Below are positions 8,734-17,715 of a stretch of 64,000 nucleotides of DNA, one piece after another; positions within the stretch are counted from its first letter, which is position 1; every line of letters begins with the position of its first letter. The notes beneath the pieces are model-generated. The model did no database searches. It was not told the origin of the DNA and saw only the letters and a list, made by a program, of their open reading frames with translations. Position numbers and translations under genes: made by a program. This DNA comes from PFJX01 sp044227325. GTDB lineage: Bacteria > Pseudomonadota > Gammaproteobacteria > Burkholderiales > Thiobacillaceae. The stretch lies in NCBI GenBank assembly GCA_044227325.1, contig JBGAFI010000013.1, positions 89,320-153,319 on the forward strand, read 5' to 3'.

Positions 8734-9531
8734 TTACGCCTTCAACGCCTCGGTCGCATGGGGCGCGATGGTTTGCAACAACTGCACGAATACCTTGGGG
8801 GTGCCCGCCACCACGTTGCCGGACTGGAGGTAGTTCTCGTTGCCGGCGAAGTCGCTCACCAGCCCGCCCGCTTCCAGGATCAGCAGGCAGCCGGCGGCGA
8901 TGTCCCAGGGATTCAGGCCGATCTCGAAGAAGCCGTCGGTGTGGCCGGCGGCGAGCCAGGCCAGATCCAGGGCGGCGGACCCGGGCCGGCGCAGGCCGGA
9001 GGTCTTCTGCACCAGATCGCGGAACATGGCCGTGTAGGCGTCCAGATGGGTGAAGTCCCGATAAGGGAAGCCGGTGCCGATCAGGGCGTCCTGGAGCTTG
9101 TCCCGCTTGGATACGCGGATGCGCCGCTCATTGAGGAAGGCGCCCCGGCCGCGGCTGGCGGTGTAGAGATCGTTGCGCACGGGATCGTAGATGACCGCCT
9201 GGGAAAGCTGCCCCCGGTGCAGCAGGGCGATGGACACGGCGTATTGGGGAAAACCGTGCAGGAAGTTGGTGGTGCCGTCCAGCGGGTCGATGACCCATTG
9301 ATATTCGGATTCGCCGGAGACACCGGACTCCTCGGCTAAGATCGCGTGCTTGGGATAGGCATCCAGCAGGATTTCGATGATGGCCTGTTCGGCTTTCTGG
9401 TCGATTTCGCTGACGAAATCGTTTTCGCGTTTGCTGTGTACCGTGAGGCGGTCCAGGTTCTGGCTGCCGTAGTTGATGACTTTTCCGGCGGCGCGCGCGG
9501 CCTTTACCGCTATGTTGAGCATCGGGTGCAT
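8734..9531 (-). CDS. suhB: Inositol-1-monophosphatase family protein SuhB
   Basis: A 265-residue Mg2+-dependent phosphatase. It carries the metal-site glutamates in ILAEESG, the hallmark WVIDPLDGTTNFLHGFP motif, and near the C-terminus the second motif GLNPWDIAAGCLLILEAGG. In E. coli SuhB hydrolyses inositol-1-phosphate and also acts with Nus factors in rRNA antitermination. The ATG at 9531 has GGAAA upstream; an alternative ATG lies three codons later. It is divergent from trmJ with only 39 bases between them. The suhB/trmJ/isc arrangement is conserved across beta- and gammaproteobacteria. Length matches the E. coli protein (267). Confidence 0.95.
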   Translation of the reverse strand: MHPMLNIAVKAARAAGKVINYGSQNLDRLTVHSKRENDFVSEIDQKAEQAIIEILLDAYPKHAILAEESGVSGESEYQWVIDPLDGTTNFLHGFPQYAVSIALLHRGQLSQAVIYDPVRNDLYTASRGRGAFLNERRIRVSKRDKLQDALIGTGFPYRDFTHLDAYTAMFRDLVQKTSGLRRPGSAALDLAWLAAGHTDGFFEIGLNPWDIAAGCLLILEAGGLVSDFAGNENYLQSGNVVAGTPKVFVQLLQTIAPHATEALKA

Positions 9532-9570
9532 GATTTTCCAAAGAGCATTGAATTCAGACCGGATTTTACC

Positions 9571-10308
9571 TTGAACACCGCCTCCCTTCTCTCGAATGTC
9601 CGCGTCGTCCTGCTGGGAACCAGCCACCCCGGCAACCTGGGCGCCGTGGCCCGGGCCATGAAGGTGATGGGCCTGTCCGACCTGGCGCTGGTCGATGCGA
9701 AGTGCGCCATCGACGACGAGGCCCGCGCCCGCGCTTCCGGCGCGGTGGACGTGCTGGAGACGGCGCGCCGTTTCGACTCCCTGGACGCCGCCCTCGCGGA
9801 CACCTTGCTGGCCGTGGCCTGCACCTCGCGCCGGCGCGATCTGCCGCATCCCGCCTTCACGCCACGCCAGGCCGCGCCGGACATGCTCGCGCTGGCGCGA
9901 AGCGGTCCGGTGGCGGTGGTGTTCGGCTCGGAGACCTACGGACTGTCCAACGAGCAGCTCATGAAATGCCGCTGGCTGATCAATATCCCGACCAATCCCG
10001 ACTACGCTTCCCTCAACCTGGGCGCCGCCGTCCAAGTGCTCGCCTACGAGCTGCGCTGCACCGCCGGGGATGCCGTGTTGCCCTTGCCCGAATTCGCGCC
10101 CGCCACACACGCGGCCCAGGAGGAATTGCTGTCCGAGCTGGAAAAAGCCTTGGTGGCAATCGGCTTTCACAATCCCGCCAACCCGAAACGCCTCATGCCG
10201 CGCCTGCGCAGGTTCTTCGCGAAATCCGGGCTGGAAAAGGAGGAGTTGGCGATCTGGCGCGGCATCGTCGCCGCGATTAAATCCCCGGATTCCGGCCACA
10301 GAAATTGA
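9571..10308 (+). CDS. trmJ: tRNA (cytidine/uridine-2'-O-)-methyltransferase TrmJ
   Basis: A SPOUT-class methyltransferase of 245 residues that 2'-O-methylates position 32 of tRNAs in the family. The N-terminal RVVLLGTSHPGNLGAVARAM and the knot region (FGSETYGLSNEQL, then the conserved IP and YASLNLGAAVQVLAYE segments) are diagnostic. There is no ATG at the expected place; a TTG at 9571 gives the family length (E. coli 246) and is my chosen start. The C-terminal helical part (residues about 165-245) matches the TrmJ extension with FHNP and RLMPRLRR. It is divergent from suhB, and its stop overlaps the predicted -35 box of cysE. Confidence 0.93.
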   Translation: MNTASLLSNVRVVLLGTSHPGNLGAVARAMKVMGLSDLALVDAKCAIDDEARARASGAVDVLETARRFDSLDAALADTLLAVACTSRRRDLPHPAFTPRQAAPDMLALARSGPVAVVFGSETYGLSNEQLMKCRWLINIPTNPDYASLNLGAAVQVLAYELRCTAGDAVLPLPEFAPATHAAQEELLSELEKALVAIGFHNPANPKRLMPRLRRFFAKSGLEKEELAIWRGIVAAIKSPDSGHRN

Positions 10309-10333
10309 CCGGGCTGGTCGGGAATTGCATACT
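10305..10333 (+). promoter_or_regulatory. Sigma-70-type promoter of cysE
   Basis: TTGACC (10305-10310) and CATACT (10328-10333) are separated by exactly 17 bases. The -35 box overlaps the trmJ stop codon. The cysE ATG lies 34 bases after the -10 box. This would allow cysE, and possibly isc read-through, to be expressed apart from trmJ. Confidence 0.4.
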
Positions 10334-10366
10334 TAACAGTCCGATTTACGACTTCTTAATATTCAA

Positions 10367-11116
10367 ATGTTCGCCAGACTGCGGGAAGACATCCGCATCG
10401 TGTTCGACCGGGATCCGGCGGCGCGCACCTTTTTCGAGGTGCTGACCACCTATCCGGGCCTGCACGCCATTCTCTGGCACCGTATGTCCCATGGCCTGTG
10501 GAATCTGGGCCTGAAATGGCTGGCGCGTTATTCGAGCACCCTGGCGCGCTGGATGACGGGCATCGAGATCCATCCCGGCGCGAAAATCGGCCGGCGCGTG
10601 TTCATCGATCATGGCATGGGTGTGGTGGTGGGCGAGACCGCCGAGATCGGCGACGACTGCACCCTGTATCACGGCGTAACCCTGGGCGGGACGTCCTGGA
10701 AGAAGGGCAAGCGCCATCCCACGCTGGAAGCGGGGGTCATCGTCGGCGCGGGCGCCAAGGTGCTCGGGCCCATCACCCTGGGCGAGGGCGCCAAGGTGGG
10801 TTCCAACGCGGTGGTGGTGAAGGACGTGCCGGCGGGCGCCACGGCGGTGGGTATTCCCGCCCGCATCCTGGACGAGGAACAGCATCGGACGCGGGAAGAG
10901 GCCGCCAACAAGCTGGGGTTTTCCGCCTACGCGGTGTCCAGCGACATGAACGACCCCATGGTGAAGGCCATTCACGGCTTGATCGACCATTCCGCCAATA
11001 TCGACCAGCGCATCGAATGGATCGTCGCCGAACTCAAACGTCTGGGCGGAGCGGGCGAAACCGCGCAGACGGACGATCATTTCGATCCCGCGTCGCTCAA
11101 CAAGATGGTCGATTGA
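10367..11116 (+). CDS. cysE: Serine O-acetyltransferase
   Basis: A 249-residue enzyme making O-acetylserine from serine and acetyl-CoA, the committed step of cysteine synthesis. The N-terminal helical region (1-65) is followed by a left-handed beta-helix of hexapeptide repeats with the catalytic segment GVVVGETAEIGDDCTLYHGV and GGTSWKKGKRHPTL. The C-terminal tail (about 185-249) is longer and more polar than in E. coli CysE and resembles the cyanobacterial/plant-like short-N-terminus class common in betaproteobacteria. Placement directly upstream of iscR makes sense functionally, since IscS takes its sulfur from cysteine. The gap to iscR is 82 bases and contains the iscR promoter. Confidence 0.95.
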   Translation: MFARLREDIRIVFDRDPAARTFFEVLTTYPGLHAILWHRMSHGLWNLGLKWLARYSSTLARWMTGIEIHPGAKIGRRVFIDHGMGVVVGETAEIGDDCTLYHGVTLGGTSWKKGKRHPTLEAGVIVGAGAKVLGPITLGEGAKVGSNAVVVKDVPAGATAVGIPARILDEEQHRTREEAANKLGFSAYAVSSDMNDPMVKAIHGLIDHSANIDQRIEWIVAELKRLGGAGETAQTDDHFDPASLNKMVD

Positions 11117-11132
11117 TCGACTTGAAAAATGA

Positions 11133-11165
11133 ATAGTTGACCAAAACAATCGGGATTAGTAGAGT
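11133..11165 (+). promoter_or_regulatory. iscR promoter with overlapping IscR Type 1 operator
   Basis: TTGACC (11137-11142), 17 bases, TAGAGT (11160-11165) form a sigma-70 promoter. The stretch 11133-11157 (ATAGTTGACC, five bases, AATCGGGATT) agrees at 21 of 25 positions with the E. coli IscR Type 1 consensus as I recall it, and it covers the -35 box. [2Fe-2S]-IscR would thus repress its own operon, as in E. coli. Confidence 0.65.
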
Positions 11166-11198
11166 GTCGGCAACCCTATTTGAAAAGCGAGGCACATC

Positions 11199-11693
11199 AT
11201 GCGGCTGACCACCAAAGGACGTTTTGCGGTAACGGCGATGATCGATCTGGGCATGCGCCACCAGCGCGGTCCGGTAACCCTGGCGGGCATCAGCGAACGC
11301 CAGCGCATCTCCCTGTCCTACCTGGAACAATTGTATGGCCGTCTGCGCCGGCAAGGCATCGTCGACAGCGTGCGCGGCCCCGGCGGCGGCTATACCCTGG
11401 CCAGGCCCATGAGCGAGATCTCCGTGGCGGACATCATCCGCGCCGTGGACGAACCCATCGACGCGACCCAGTGCGGCGGCCTGGGCAATTGCCACGACGA
11501 CCGGGAATGCATGACCCACGATCTGTGGATGAGCCTGAACGCGCGCATCTACGACTATCTGGATTCCGTGCATCTGTCCGAACTGGTCCAGCAGCAGCTC
11601 GACAAGCTGGCTGAAGGCGCCACCGCCAGCCCAGTTCACAAGCACGATACCCGCCGTGTTGTGGGTTCGGCGGAAATCAAGGCCACGCTTTGA
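11199..11693 (+). CDS. iscR: Iron-sulfur cluster regulator IscR
   Basis: A 164-residue Rrf2-family winged-helix repressor. The DNA-binding domain lies in residues 1-65 (RFAVTAMIDL, ISLSYLEQLYGRLR). The [2Fe-2S] ligands C92, C98, C104 and H107 are all present in the loop QCGGLGNCHDDRECMTH, at the same numbering as in E. coli IscR. It is the first gene of iscRSUA-hscBA-(DUF3050)-fdx-iscX. A GCGAGG ribosome site lies about ten bases upstream. Regulation is expected to be negative feedback by holo-IscR through the operator at 11133-11157. The C-terminal 35 residues are variable and rich in small residues. Confidence 0.97.
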   Translation: MRLTTKGRFAVTAMIDLGMRHQRGPVTLAGISERQRISLSYLEQLYGRLRRQGIVDSVRGPGGGYTLARPMSEISVADIIRAVDEPIDATQCGGLGNCHDDRECMTHDLWMSLNARIYDYLDSVHLSELVQQQLDKLAEGATASPVHKHDTRRVVGSAEIKATL

Positions 11694-11721
11694 CGTTACA
11701 CGCAATGGCTGACGGAGCAAC

Positions 11722-12936
11722 ATGATGGTGAAAACCCCGATTTACCTGGATTACTCGGCCACCACGCCGGTGGACCCGCGCGTCGCGGCGAAGATGATCC
11801 CTTATCTGACCGAGATTTTCGGCAATCCCGCATCCCGTTCCCACGTGTTCGGCTGGGACGCCGACAAGGCGGTGGAAGAAGCGCGCGGCCATGTCGCCGC
11901 CCTGGTCAACGCCGATCCCAAGGAAATCGTCTGGACATCCGGCGCCACCGAGTCCAACAACCTGGCCATCAAGGGCGCGGCTCACTTCTACCAGGGCAAG
12001 GGCAAGCACCTGATCACGGTGAAGACCGAGCACAAGGCGGTGCTGGACACCTGCCGTGAACTGGAGCGGGAAGGCTTCGAAGTCACCTACCTGGGTGTGC
12101 AGCCGAACGGCCTCATCGACATGGACGCCCTCAAAGCCGCCATTCGTCCCGATACCATCCTGGTGTCCGTGATGTTCGTGAACAACGAAATCGGCGTGAT
12201 CCAGGACATTCCCGCCATCGGCGAACTGTGCCGCGCCAAGGGCATCATCTTCCACGTGGATGCGGCCCAAGCCGCCGGCAAGGTGGAAATCGACCTGTCC
12301 CAGCTCAAGGTCGACCTGATGTCCTTCTCGGCCCACAAGACCTACGGCCCGAAGGGCATCGGCGCCCTCTACGTGCGGCGTAAGCCGCGTGTGCGCCTGG
12401 AGGCCCAGATGCACGGCGGCGGCCACGAGCGGGGCATGCGTTCCGGCACCCTGCCCACGCACCAGATCGTCGGCATGGGCGAAGCCTTCCGTCTCGCCAA
12501 GCTGGAAATGGGAGCGGAAACCGAGCGCATCCGCGCGCTGCGCGACAAGCTTTACAAGGGCTTGAGGGATATCGAGGAGGTGCACCTCAACGGCGACCTG
12601 GAACGCCGCATCGCCGGCAACCTCAACGTCAGCTTCAATTTCGTCGAGGGCGAGAGCCTGATCATGGCGATCAAGGATCTGGCGGTGTCCTCCGGTTCCG
12701 CCTGCACCTCGGCCAGTCTGGAGCCTTCCTACGTGTTGAAGGCGTTGGGCCGCAACGACGAACTGGCCCACAGCTCGATCCGCTTCACCATCGGCCGTTT
12801 CACCACCGAGGAGGAGATCGACTACACCATCAAGCTGCTGCACGAGAAGATCGGCAAGCTGCGCGACATGTCCCCGCTGTGGGAGATGTACAAGGATGGC
12901 GTCGACCTGGACTCGGTGCAGTGGGCCGCCCATTGA
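11722..12936 (+). CDS. iscS: Cysteine desulfurase IscS
   Basis: A PLP enzyme of 404 residues that takes sulfur from cysteine for Fe-S clusters and tRNA thiolation. The N-terminus PIYLDYSATTPVDPRV is near-identical to E. coli IscS. The PLP lysine lies in SAHKTYGPKGIG, and the mobile catalytic cysteine is in SSGSACTSASLEPSYVLKAL. Tandem ATGs start the gene (MMVKT); GGAG lies eight bases upstream. The C-terminal tail WEMYKDGVDL...VQWAAH is the IscS/IscU contact region of the family. It is followed by a 112-base gap with a long hairpin before iscU. Confidence 0.97.
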   Translation: MMVKTPIYLDYSATTPVDPRVAAKMIPYLTEIFGNPASRSHVFGWDADKAVEEARGHVAALVNADPKEIVWTSGATESNNLAIKGAAHFYQGKGKHLITVKTEHKAVLDTCRELEREGFEVTYLGVQPNGLIDMDALKAAIRPDTILVSVMFVNNEIGVIQDIPAIGELCRAKGIIFHVDAAQAAGKVEIDLSQLKVDLMSFSAHKTYGPKGIGALYVRRKPRVRLEAQMHGGGHERGMRSGTLPTHQIVGMGEAFRLAKLEMGAETERIRALRDKLYKGLRDIEEVHLNGDLERRIAGNLNVSFNFVEGESLIMAIKDLAVSSGSACTSASLEPSYVLKALGRNDELAHSSIRFTIGRFTTEEEIDYTIKLLHEKIGKLRDMSPLWEMYKDGVDLDSVQWAAH

Positions 12937-12950
12937 TTAAATCGGTAAAC

Positions 12951-13028
12951 GGGAAAGGAGAAATGGAAAACGCGAAGGCGGACCCCCGGTAGCGCGACGG
13001 TTTGCACGTTTCATTTTTCCTCTTTCCC
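12951..13028. repeat. Intergenic long hairpin with GGGAAA-type arms (iscS-iscU)
   Basis: A purine-rich left arm starting GGGAAAGGAG (12951-12972) is complementary, with some mismatches and bulges, to the right arm 13007-13028 ending TTCCTCTTTCCC. The loop is GC-rich. The right arm ends 20 bases before the iscU ATG, which has its own AAGGAG. It is related in composition to the element at 14430-14498. Confidence 0.55.
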
Positions 13029-13048
13029 CGCGACGCAAGGAGCAAGAA

Positions 13049-13480
13049 ATGTCATACAGCACGAAAGTCCTGGACCATTACGAAAACCCCCGCAATGTCG
13101 GCTCCTTCGATAAGGAGAACGACGACGTCGGCACCGGCATGGTGGGCGCGCCGGCTTGCGGCGACGTGATGAAGCTGCAGATCAAGGTGAACGAGCAGGG
13201 CGTCATCGAGGACGCCAAGTTCAAGACCTACGGCTGCGGTTCCGCCATCGCCTCCTCCTCCCTGGTGACCGAGTGGGTCAAGGGCAAGACCCTGGACGAG
13301 GCCATGGCGCTGAAGAACACCCAGATCGCCGAGGAACTGGCCCTGCCGCCGGTGAAGATCCATTGCTCGATCCTGGCCGAGGACGCCATCAAGGCGGCCG
13401 TCGCGGATTACAAGCAGAAGCACGGCAACATGGCCGGCAGCGAGGAATACACCGCCTGCCATCCGCCGGTCGCCGCGTAA
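13049..13480 (+). CDS. iscU: Fe-S cluster assembly scaffold IscU
   Basis: A 143-residue scaffold protein on which [2Fe-2S] and [4Fe-4S] clusters are built with sulfur from IscS. The three cluster ligands C37 (APACGD), C63 (YGCGSA) and C106 (IHCS) are present, as is D39. The HscA recognition motif LPPVK lies at 99-103. Compared with E. coli IscU (128 residues) there is a C-terminal tail with one more Cys (GSEEYTACHPPVAA), common in betaproteobacterial IscU. AAGGAG precedes the ATG. Confidence 0.97.
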   Translation: MSYSTKVLDHYENPRNVGSFDKENDDVGTGMVGAPACGDVMKLQIKVNEQGVIEDAKFKTYGCGSAIASSSLVTEWVKGKTLDEAMALKNTQIAEELALPPVKIHCSILAEDAIKAAVADYKQKHGNMAGSEEYTACHPPVAA

Positions 13481-13493
13481 GGAGCGTTTCATC

Positions 13494-13817
13494 ATGGCTG
13501 TCACCCTGTCCGAACGCGCCGCCACCCACATCAAGAACTTCCTCGCCAAGCGCGGCTCCGGCGTCGGCCTGAAGCTGGGCGTGCGCACCTCCGGTTGTTC
13601 CGGCATGGCCTACAAGCTGGAATTCGCCGATGCGGAAGACCCGGAGGACATCAAGTTCGAGTGCCACGGCGTCACCGTCTACATCGATCCGAAGAGCCTG
13701 GCCTATCTGGAGGGCACCGAACTGGATTTCGTGCGCGAAGGCTTGAACGAGGGCTTCAAGTTCAACAACCCGAACGTGAAGGCCGAATGCGGTTGCGGGG
13801 AATCCTTCAACGTATGA
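13494..13817 (+). CDS. iscA: A-type Fe-S carrier IscA
   Basis: A 107-residue A-type carrier protein delivering clusters to apo-targets. The three conserved cysteines are C35 (SGCSGMAY), C99 and C101 (ECGCGESF) in the usual C-x(63)-C-x-C spacing. Length equals E. coli IscA (107). It starts 13 bases after iscU with a GGAG ribosome site. The gene is followed by a hairpin-containing gap before hscB. Confidence 0.97.
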   Translation: MAVTLSERAATHIKNFLAKRGSGVGLKLGVRTSGCSGMAYKLEFADAEDPEDIKFECHGVTVYIDPKSLAYLEGTELDFVREGLNEGFKFNNPNVKAECGCGESFNV

Positions 13818-13821
13818 TTTC

Positions 13822-13891
13822 GTGAAGGGGGACGGGTAAAGGGAGAAGGGCGAACCATCCCGCGGCCGTCCCTTCACCTTCTATCCTTCAC
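13822..13891. repeat. Intergenic inverted repeat (iscA-hscB)
   Basis: GTGAAGG (13822-13828) and CCTTCAC (13885-13891) pair perfectly and enclose further purine-rich / pyrimidine-rich tracts: AAGGGGGACGGG on the left, CCGTCCCTTCACC on the right. It is less regular than the other two isc hairpins. The right arm ends three bases before the hscB ATG, so folding would hide that start, which lacks a clear Shine-Dalgarno. Confidence 0.45.
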
Positions 13892-13894
13892 AGC

Positions 13895-14425
13895 ATGTCT
13901 CTCGATTTCTCCCGCGACCACTTCGATCTGTTCGGCCTGCCCGCCGTCTTCGCCCTTGACGCCGAGCGTCTGGACAAGGCCTACCGGGACATCCAGGCGG
14001 AAATCCATCCCGACAAATTCGCCCATGCCGGCGAATCGGAACAGCGCCTGTCGATGCAATGGACCACCAAGGTCAACGAGGCCTACCAGACGCTGAGGAA
14101 ACCTTTCGAGCGCGCCCGCTACCTGCTTGCCTTGAACGGCGTGGACGCCATGGACGCGAGGAACACGTCCATGCCCGCGGATTTCCTCATGCAGCAGATG
14201 GAATGGCGCGAAAGCCTGGAACAGGCGCGCGCCGGCAAGAACATGGCGGCCCTGCGGGCGCTGGAAAAGGAACTCGGGGAATACGCGCGGGTTCTGCGCG
14301 ACCAGCTTGGCGTCCTGCTGGACGTTCAGCGGGATTTCGTCCGGGCCGGGGATACCCTGCGCAAGCTACGATTCATGGACAAGCTTCAGGAAGAAATCGA
14401 CGCGGCCTATGACGAGATGGATTAG
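13895..14425 (+). CDS. hscB: Fe-S assembly co-chaperone HscB (J-protein)
   Basis: A 176-residue J-domain co-chaperone that delivers IscU to HscA and stimulates its ATPase. The N-terminal J-domain carries the HPD motif (H38-P39-D40 in EIHPDKF). The C-terminal three-helix IscU-binding domain follows from about residue 95 (MPADFLMQQMEWRE). Length matches E. coli HscB (171). No good ribosome-binding site is visible before the ATG, where the right arm of an intergenic hairpin sits; translation may depend on coupling or RNA folding. Confidence 0.95.
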   Translation: MSLDFSRDHFDLFGLPAVFALDAERLDKAYRDIQAEIHPDKFAHAGESEQRLSMQWTTKVNEAYQTLRKPFERARYLLALNGVDAMDARNTSMPADFLMQQMEWRESLEQARAGKNMAALRALEKELGEYARVLRDQLGVLLDVQRDFVRAGDTLRKLRFMDKLQEEIDAAYDEMD

Positions 14426-14429
14426 GAAG

Positions 14430-14498
14430 GGGAAAAGGGAAAGGGGAAACGAAGCGCGCGTTTATCGCGTCCACCACGTTTCCCTTTTCCCATTTCCC
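14430..14498. repeat. Intergenic long hairpin with GGGAAA-type arms (hscB-hscA)
   Basis: The left arm 14430-14451 and right arm 14477-14498 are each 22 bases and complementary at all but about three positions. The left arm consists of GGGAAA-like triplets. The loop contains a second small stem (GCGCG / CGCGT). Additional TTTCCC follows to 14505. No U tract follows, so it does not look like a terminator; a processing or stability role fits better. Confidence 0.6.
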
Positions 14499-14516
14499 GT
14501 TTCCCGGTAACACCCC

Positions 14517-16385
<1,869 letters not shown>

Positions 16386-16386
16386 C

Positions 16387-17190
16387 ATGAGCCTGTTCGA
16401 ACCCGAATTCATCGCCTCCCTTCAGCATCGCCTGGACAGCCATCCCATCTACGGCGCGGTGCGCAGCGTGGAGGATTTGCGCGTATTCATGGCCCATCAC
16501 GTGCATTCCGTGTGGGATTTCATGTCCCTCATCAAGTACCTGCAACACGCCGTCGCGCCGGCGCGCTGGCCCTGGACGCCGGGTGTGGACGCCACGGTGC
16601 AGCGCTTCATCAACGAACTGGTGCTGGAAGAGGAGACCGACGAGGCGGGCCCCGGCGCGCCGGGCGAATTCGCCAGCCATTTCCAGCTCTACCTGGCCGC
16701 CATGCGGGAGATCGGCGCCGACGCCGACAAGCCGGCCCGCTTCGCCCAGATCGCCGGTCTGGACGGTATCGACACGGCCCTGGCTTCCGGCCTGGCGCCG
16801 GAGCCTTCGGCCCGCTTCAACCGTGTTACCTTCTCCTACATCGACACCCACCAGCCCCACGCCGTGGCCGCCGCCCTGGCCCTGGGCCGGGAGCACGTCA
16901 TTCCGGCCATGTTTCGCGCCTTCCTGCAACGCATGGCGGTGAGCGAGGAACAGGCGCCCACCTTCCATTACTACCTCAAGCGCCACATCCATTTGGACGA
17001 GGATTTCCACGCGCCCCTGTCCCTGCGCCTGCTGGAAGGCCTGTGCGGCGGCGACCTGATCAAGGTCGCCGAGGCGCGGGAGGCCGCCGTGCGCGCGGTG
17101 GAAGCGCGCATCGAATTCTGGGATGGTGTGCAGGCCGCGCTACCGAGCGAAATACAGATCCGACAACAGGAAGCGACATGCCCCAACTGA
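16387..17190 (+). CDS. DUF3050 (heme-oxygenase-like fold) protein inside the isc operon
   Basis: A 267-residue soluble all-helical protein recognisable as DUF3050 (start SHPIYGAVRSVEDLRVFM, then HHVHSVWDFMSLIK). The family is predicted to have a heme-oxygenase-like fold; no function has been established to my knowledge. Potential metal ligands are spaced as in heme-oxygenase-like diiron oxidases: H37/H38/H40, E77 and E81-E83 (INELVLEEETDE), E169-H170 (GREHVIP), and H200-x-H202-L-D204-x-D206-x-H208. The gene starts one base after the hscA stop and overlaps fdx by 13 bases, so it is co-translated with Fe-S assembly genes. I infer an iron-handling or oxidative function linked to cluster assembly. 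It could also be an unrelated passenger. Confidence 0.85.
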   Translation: MSLFEPEFIASLQHRLDSHPIYGAVRSVEDLRVFMAHHVHSVWDFMSLIKYLQHAVAPARWPWTPGVDATVQRFINELVLEEETDEAGPGAPGEFASHFQLYLAAMREIGADADKPARFAQIAGLDGIDTALASGLAPEPSARFNRVTFSYIDTHQPHAVAAALALGREHVIPAMFRAFLQRMAVSEEQAPTFHYYLKRHIHLDEDFHAPLSLRLLEGLCGGDLIKVAEAREAAVRAVEARIEFWDGVQAALPSEIQIRQQEATCPN

Positions 17191-17519
17191 TCGTTCTGCC
17201 CCACGTGGAACTCTGCCCCGACGGCGCCGTCATCGACGCCCAGAAAGGCGTCTCCATCTGCGACAGCCTGCTGGAGAACGGCATCGAGATCGAGCACGCC
17301 TGCGAGAAATCCTGCGCCTGCACGACCTGCCACGTGGTGGTGCGGGAGGGCTACGCCAGCCTGTCCGAAGCCACCGAGCTGGAAGACGATCTGCTCGACA
17401 AGGCCTGGGGCCTGGAGCCCACCTCGCGGCTTTCCTGCCAGGCCCTGATGGGCAAGGAGGACGTGGTCGTGGAAATCCCGAAATACACCATCAACATGGT
17501 GAAGGAAGGAGGGCATTGA
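17178..17519 (+). CDS. fdx: Isc [2Fe-2S] ferredoxin Fdx
   Basis: A 113-residue adrenodoxin-type [2Fe-2S] ferredoxin that supplies electrons during cluster assembly. The ligands C42, C48, C51 (in ACEKSCACTTC) and C87 (RLSCQAL) have the same numbering as E. coli Fdx, with an additional C46. The ATG at 17178 lies inside the end of the DUF3050 gene (13-base overlap) and has an AGGAAG ribosome site. It is followed by iscX after one base. Confidence 0.96.
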   Translation: MPQLIVLPHVELCPDGAVIDAQKGVSICDSLLENGIEIEHACEKSCACTTCHVVVREGYASLSEATELEDDLLDKAWGLEPTSRLSCQALMGKEDVVVEIPKYTINMVKEGGH

Positions 17520-17520
17520 C

Positions 17521-17715
17521 ATGAAATGGACCGATATTCTGGATATCGCCATCGCCCTGGCCGAGCACCATCCCGACGTGGATCCGCGCTATGTGCGCTT
17601 CACCGACCTGCATCGCTGGGTGATGGAACTGCCCGGCTTCGCCGACGACGCCAACCGCTCCGGCGAAAAGATTCTGGAGGCCATCCAGCAGGCCTGGATC
17701 GAGGAAATGGATTGA
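17521..17715 (+). CDS. iscX: IscX (small acidic Isc protein)
   Basis: A 64-residue acidic protein with the IscX signature KWTDILDIAIALAEHHPDVD and the C-terminal ILEAIQQAWIEEMD. In E. coli IscX binds IscS and modulates desulfurase activity, possibly as an iron-dependent regulator. It starts one base after the fdx stop with GGAGGG upstream. It is the last recognised isc gene; its stop overlaps the TTG start of the next gene. Confidence 0.95.
   Translation: MKWTDILDIAIALAEHHPDVDPRYVRFTDLHRWVMELPGFADDANRSGEKILEAIQQAWIEEMD

Noticed and set aside
14430..14505. The hscB-hscA hairpin as a transcription terminator
   Set aside because: No U tract follows, and termination here would cut hscA-fdx-iscX from the operon.
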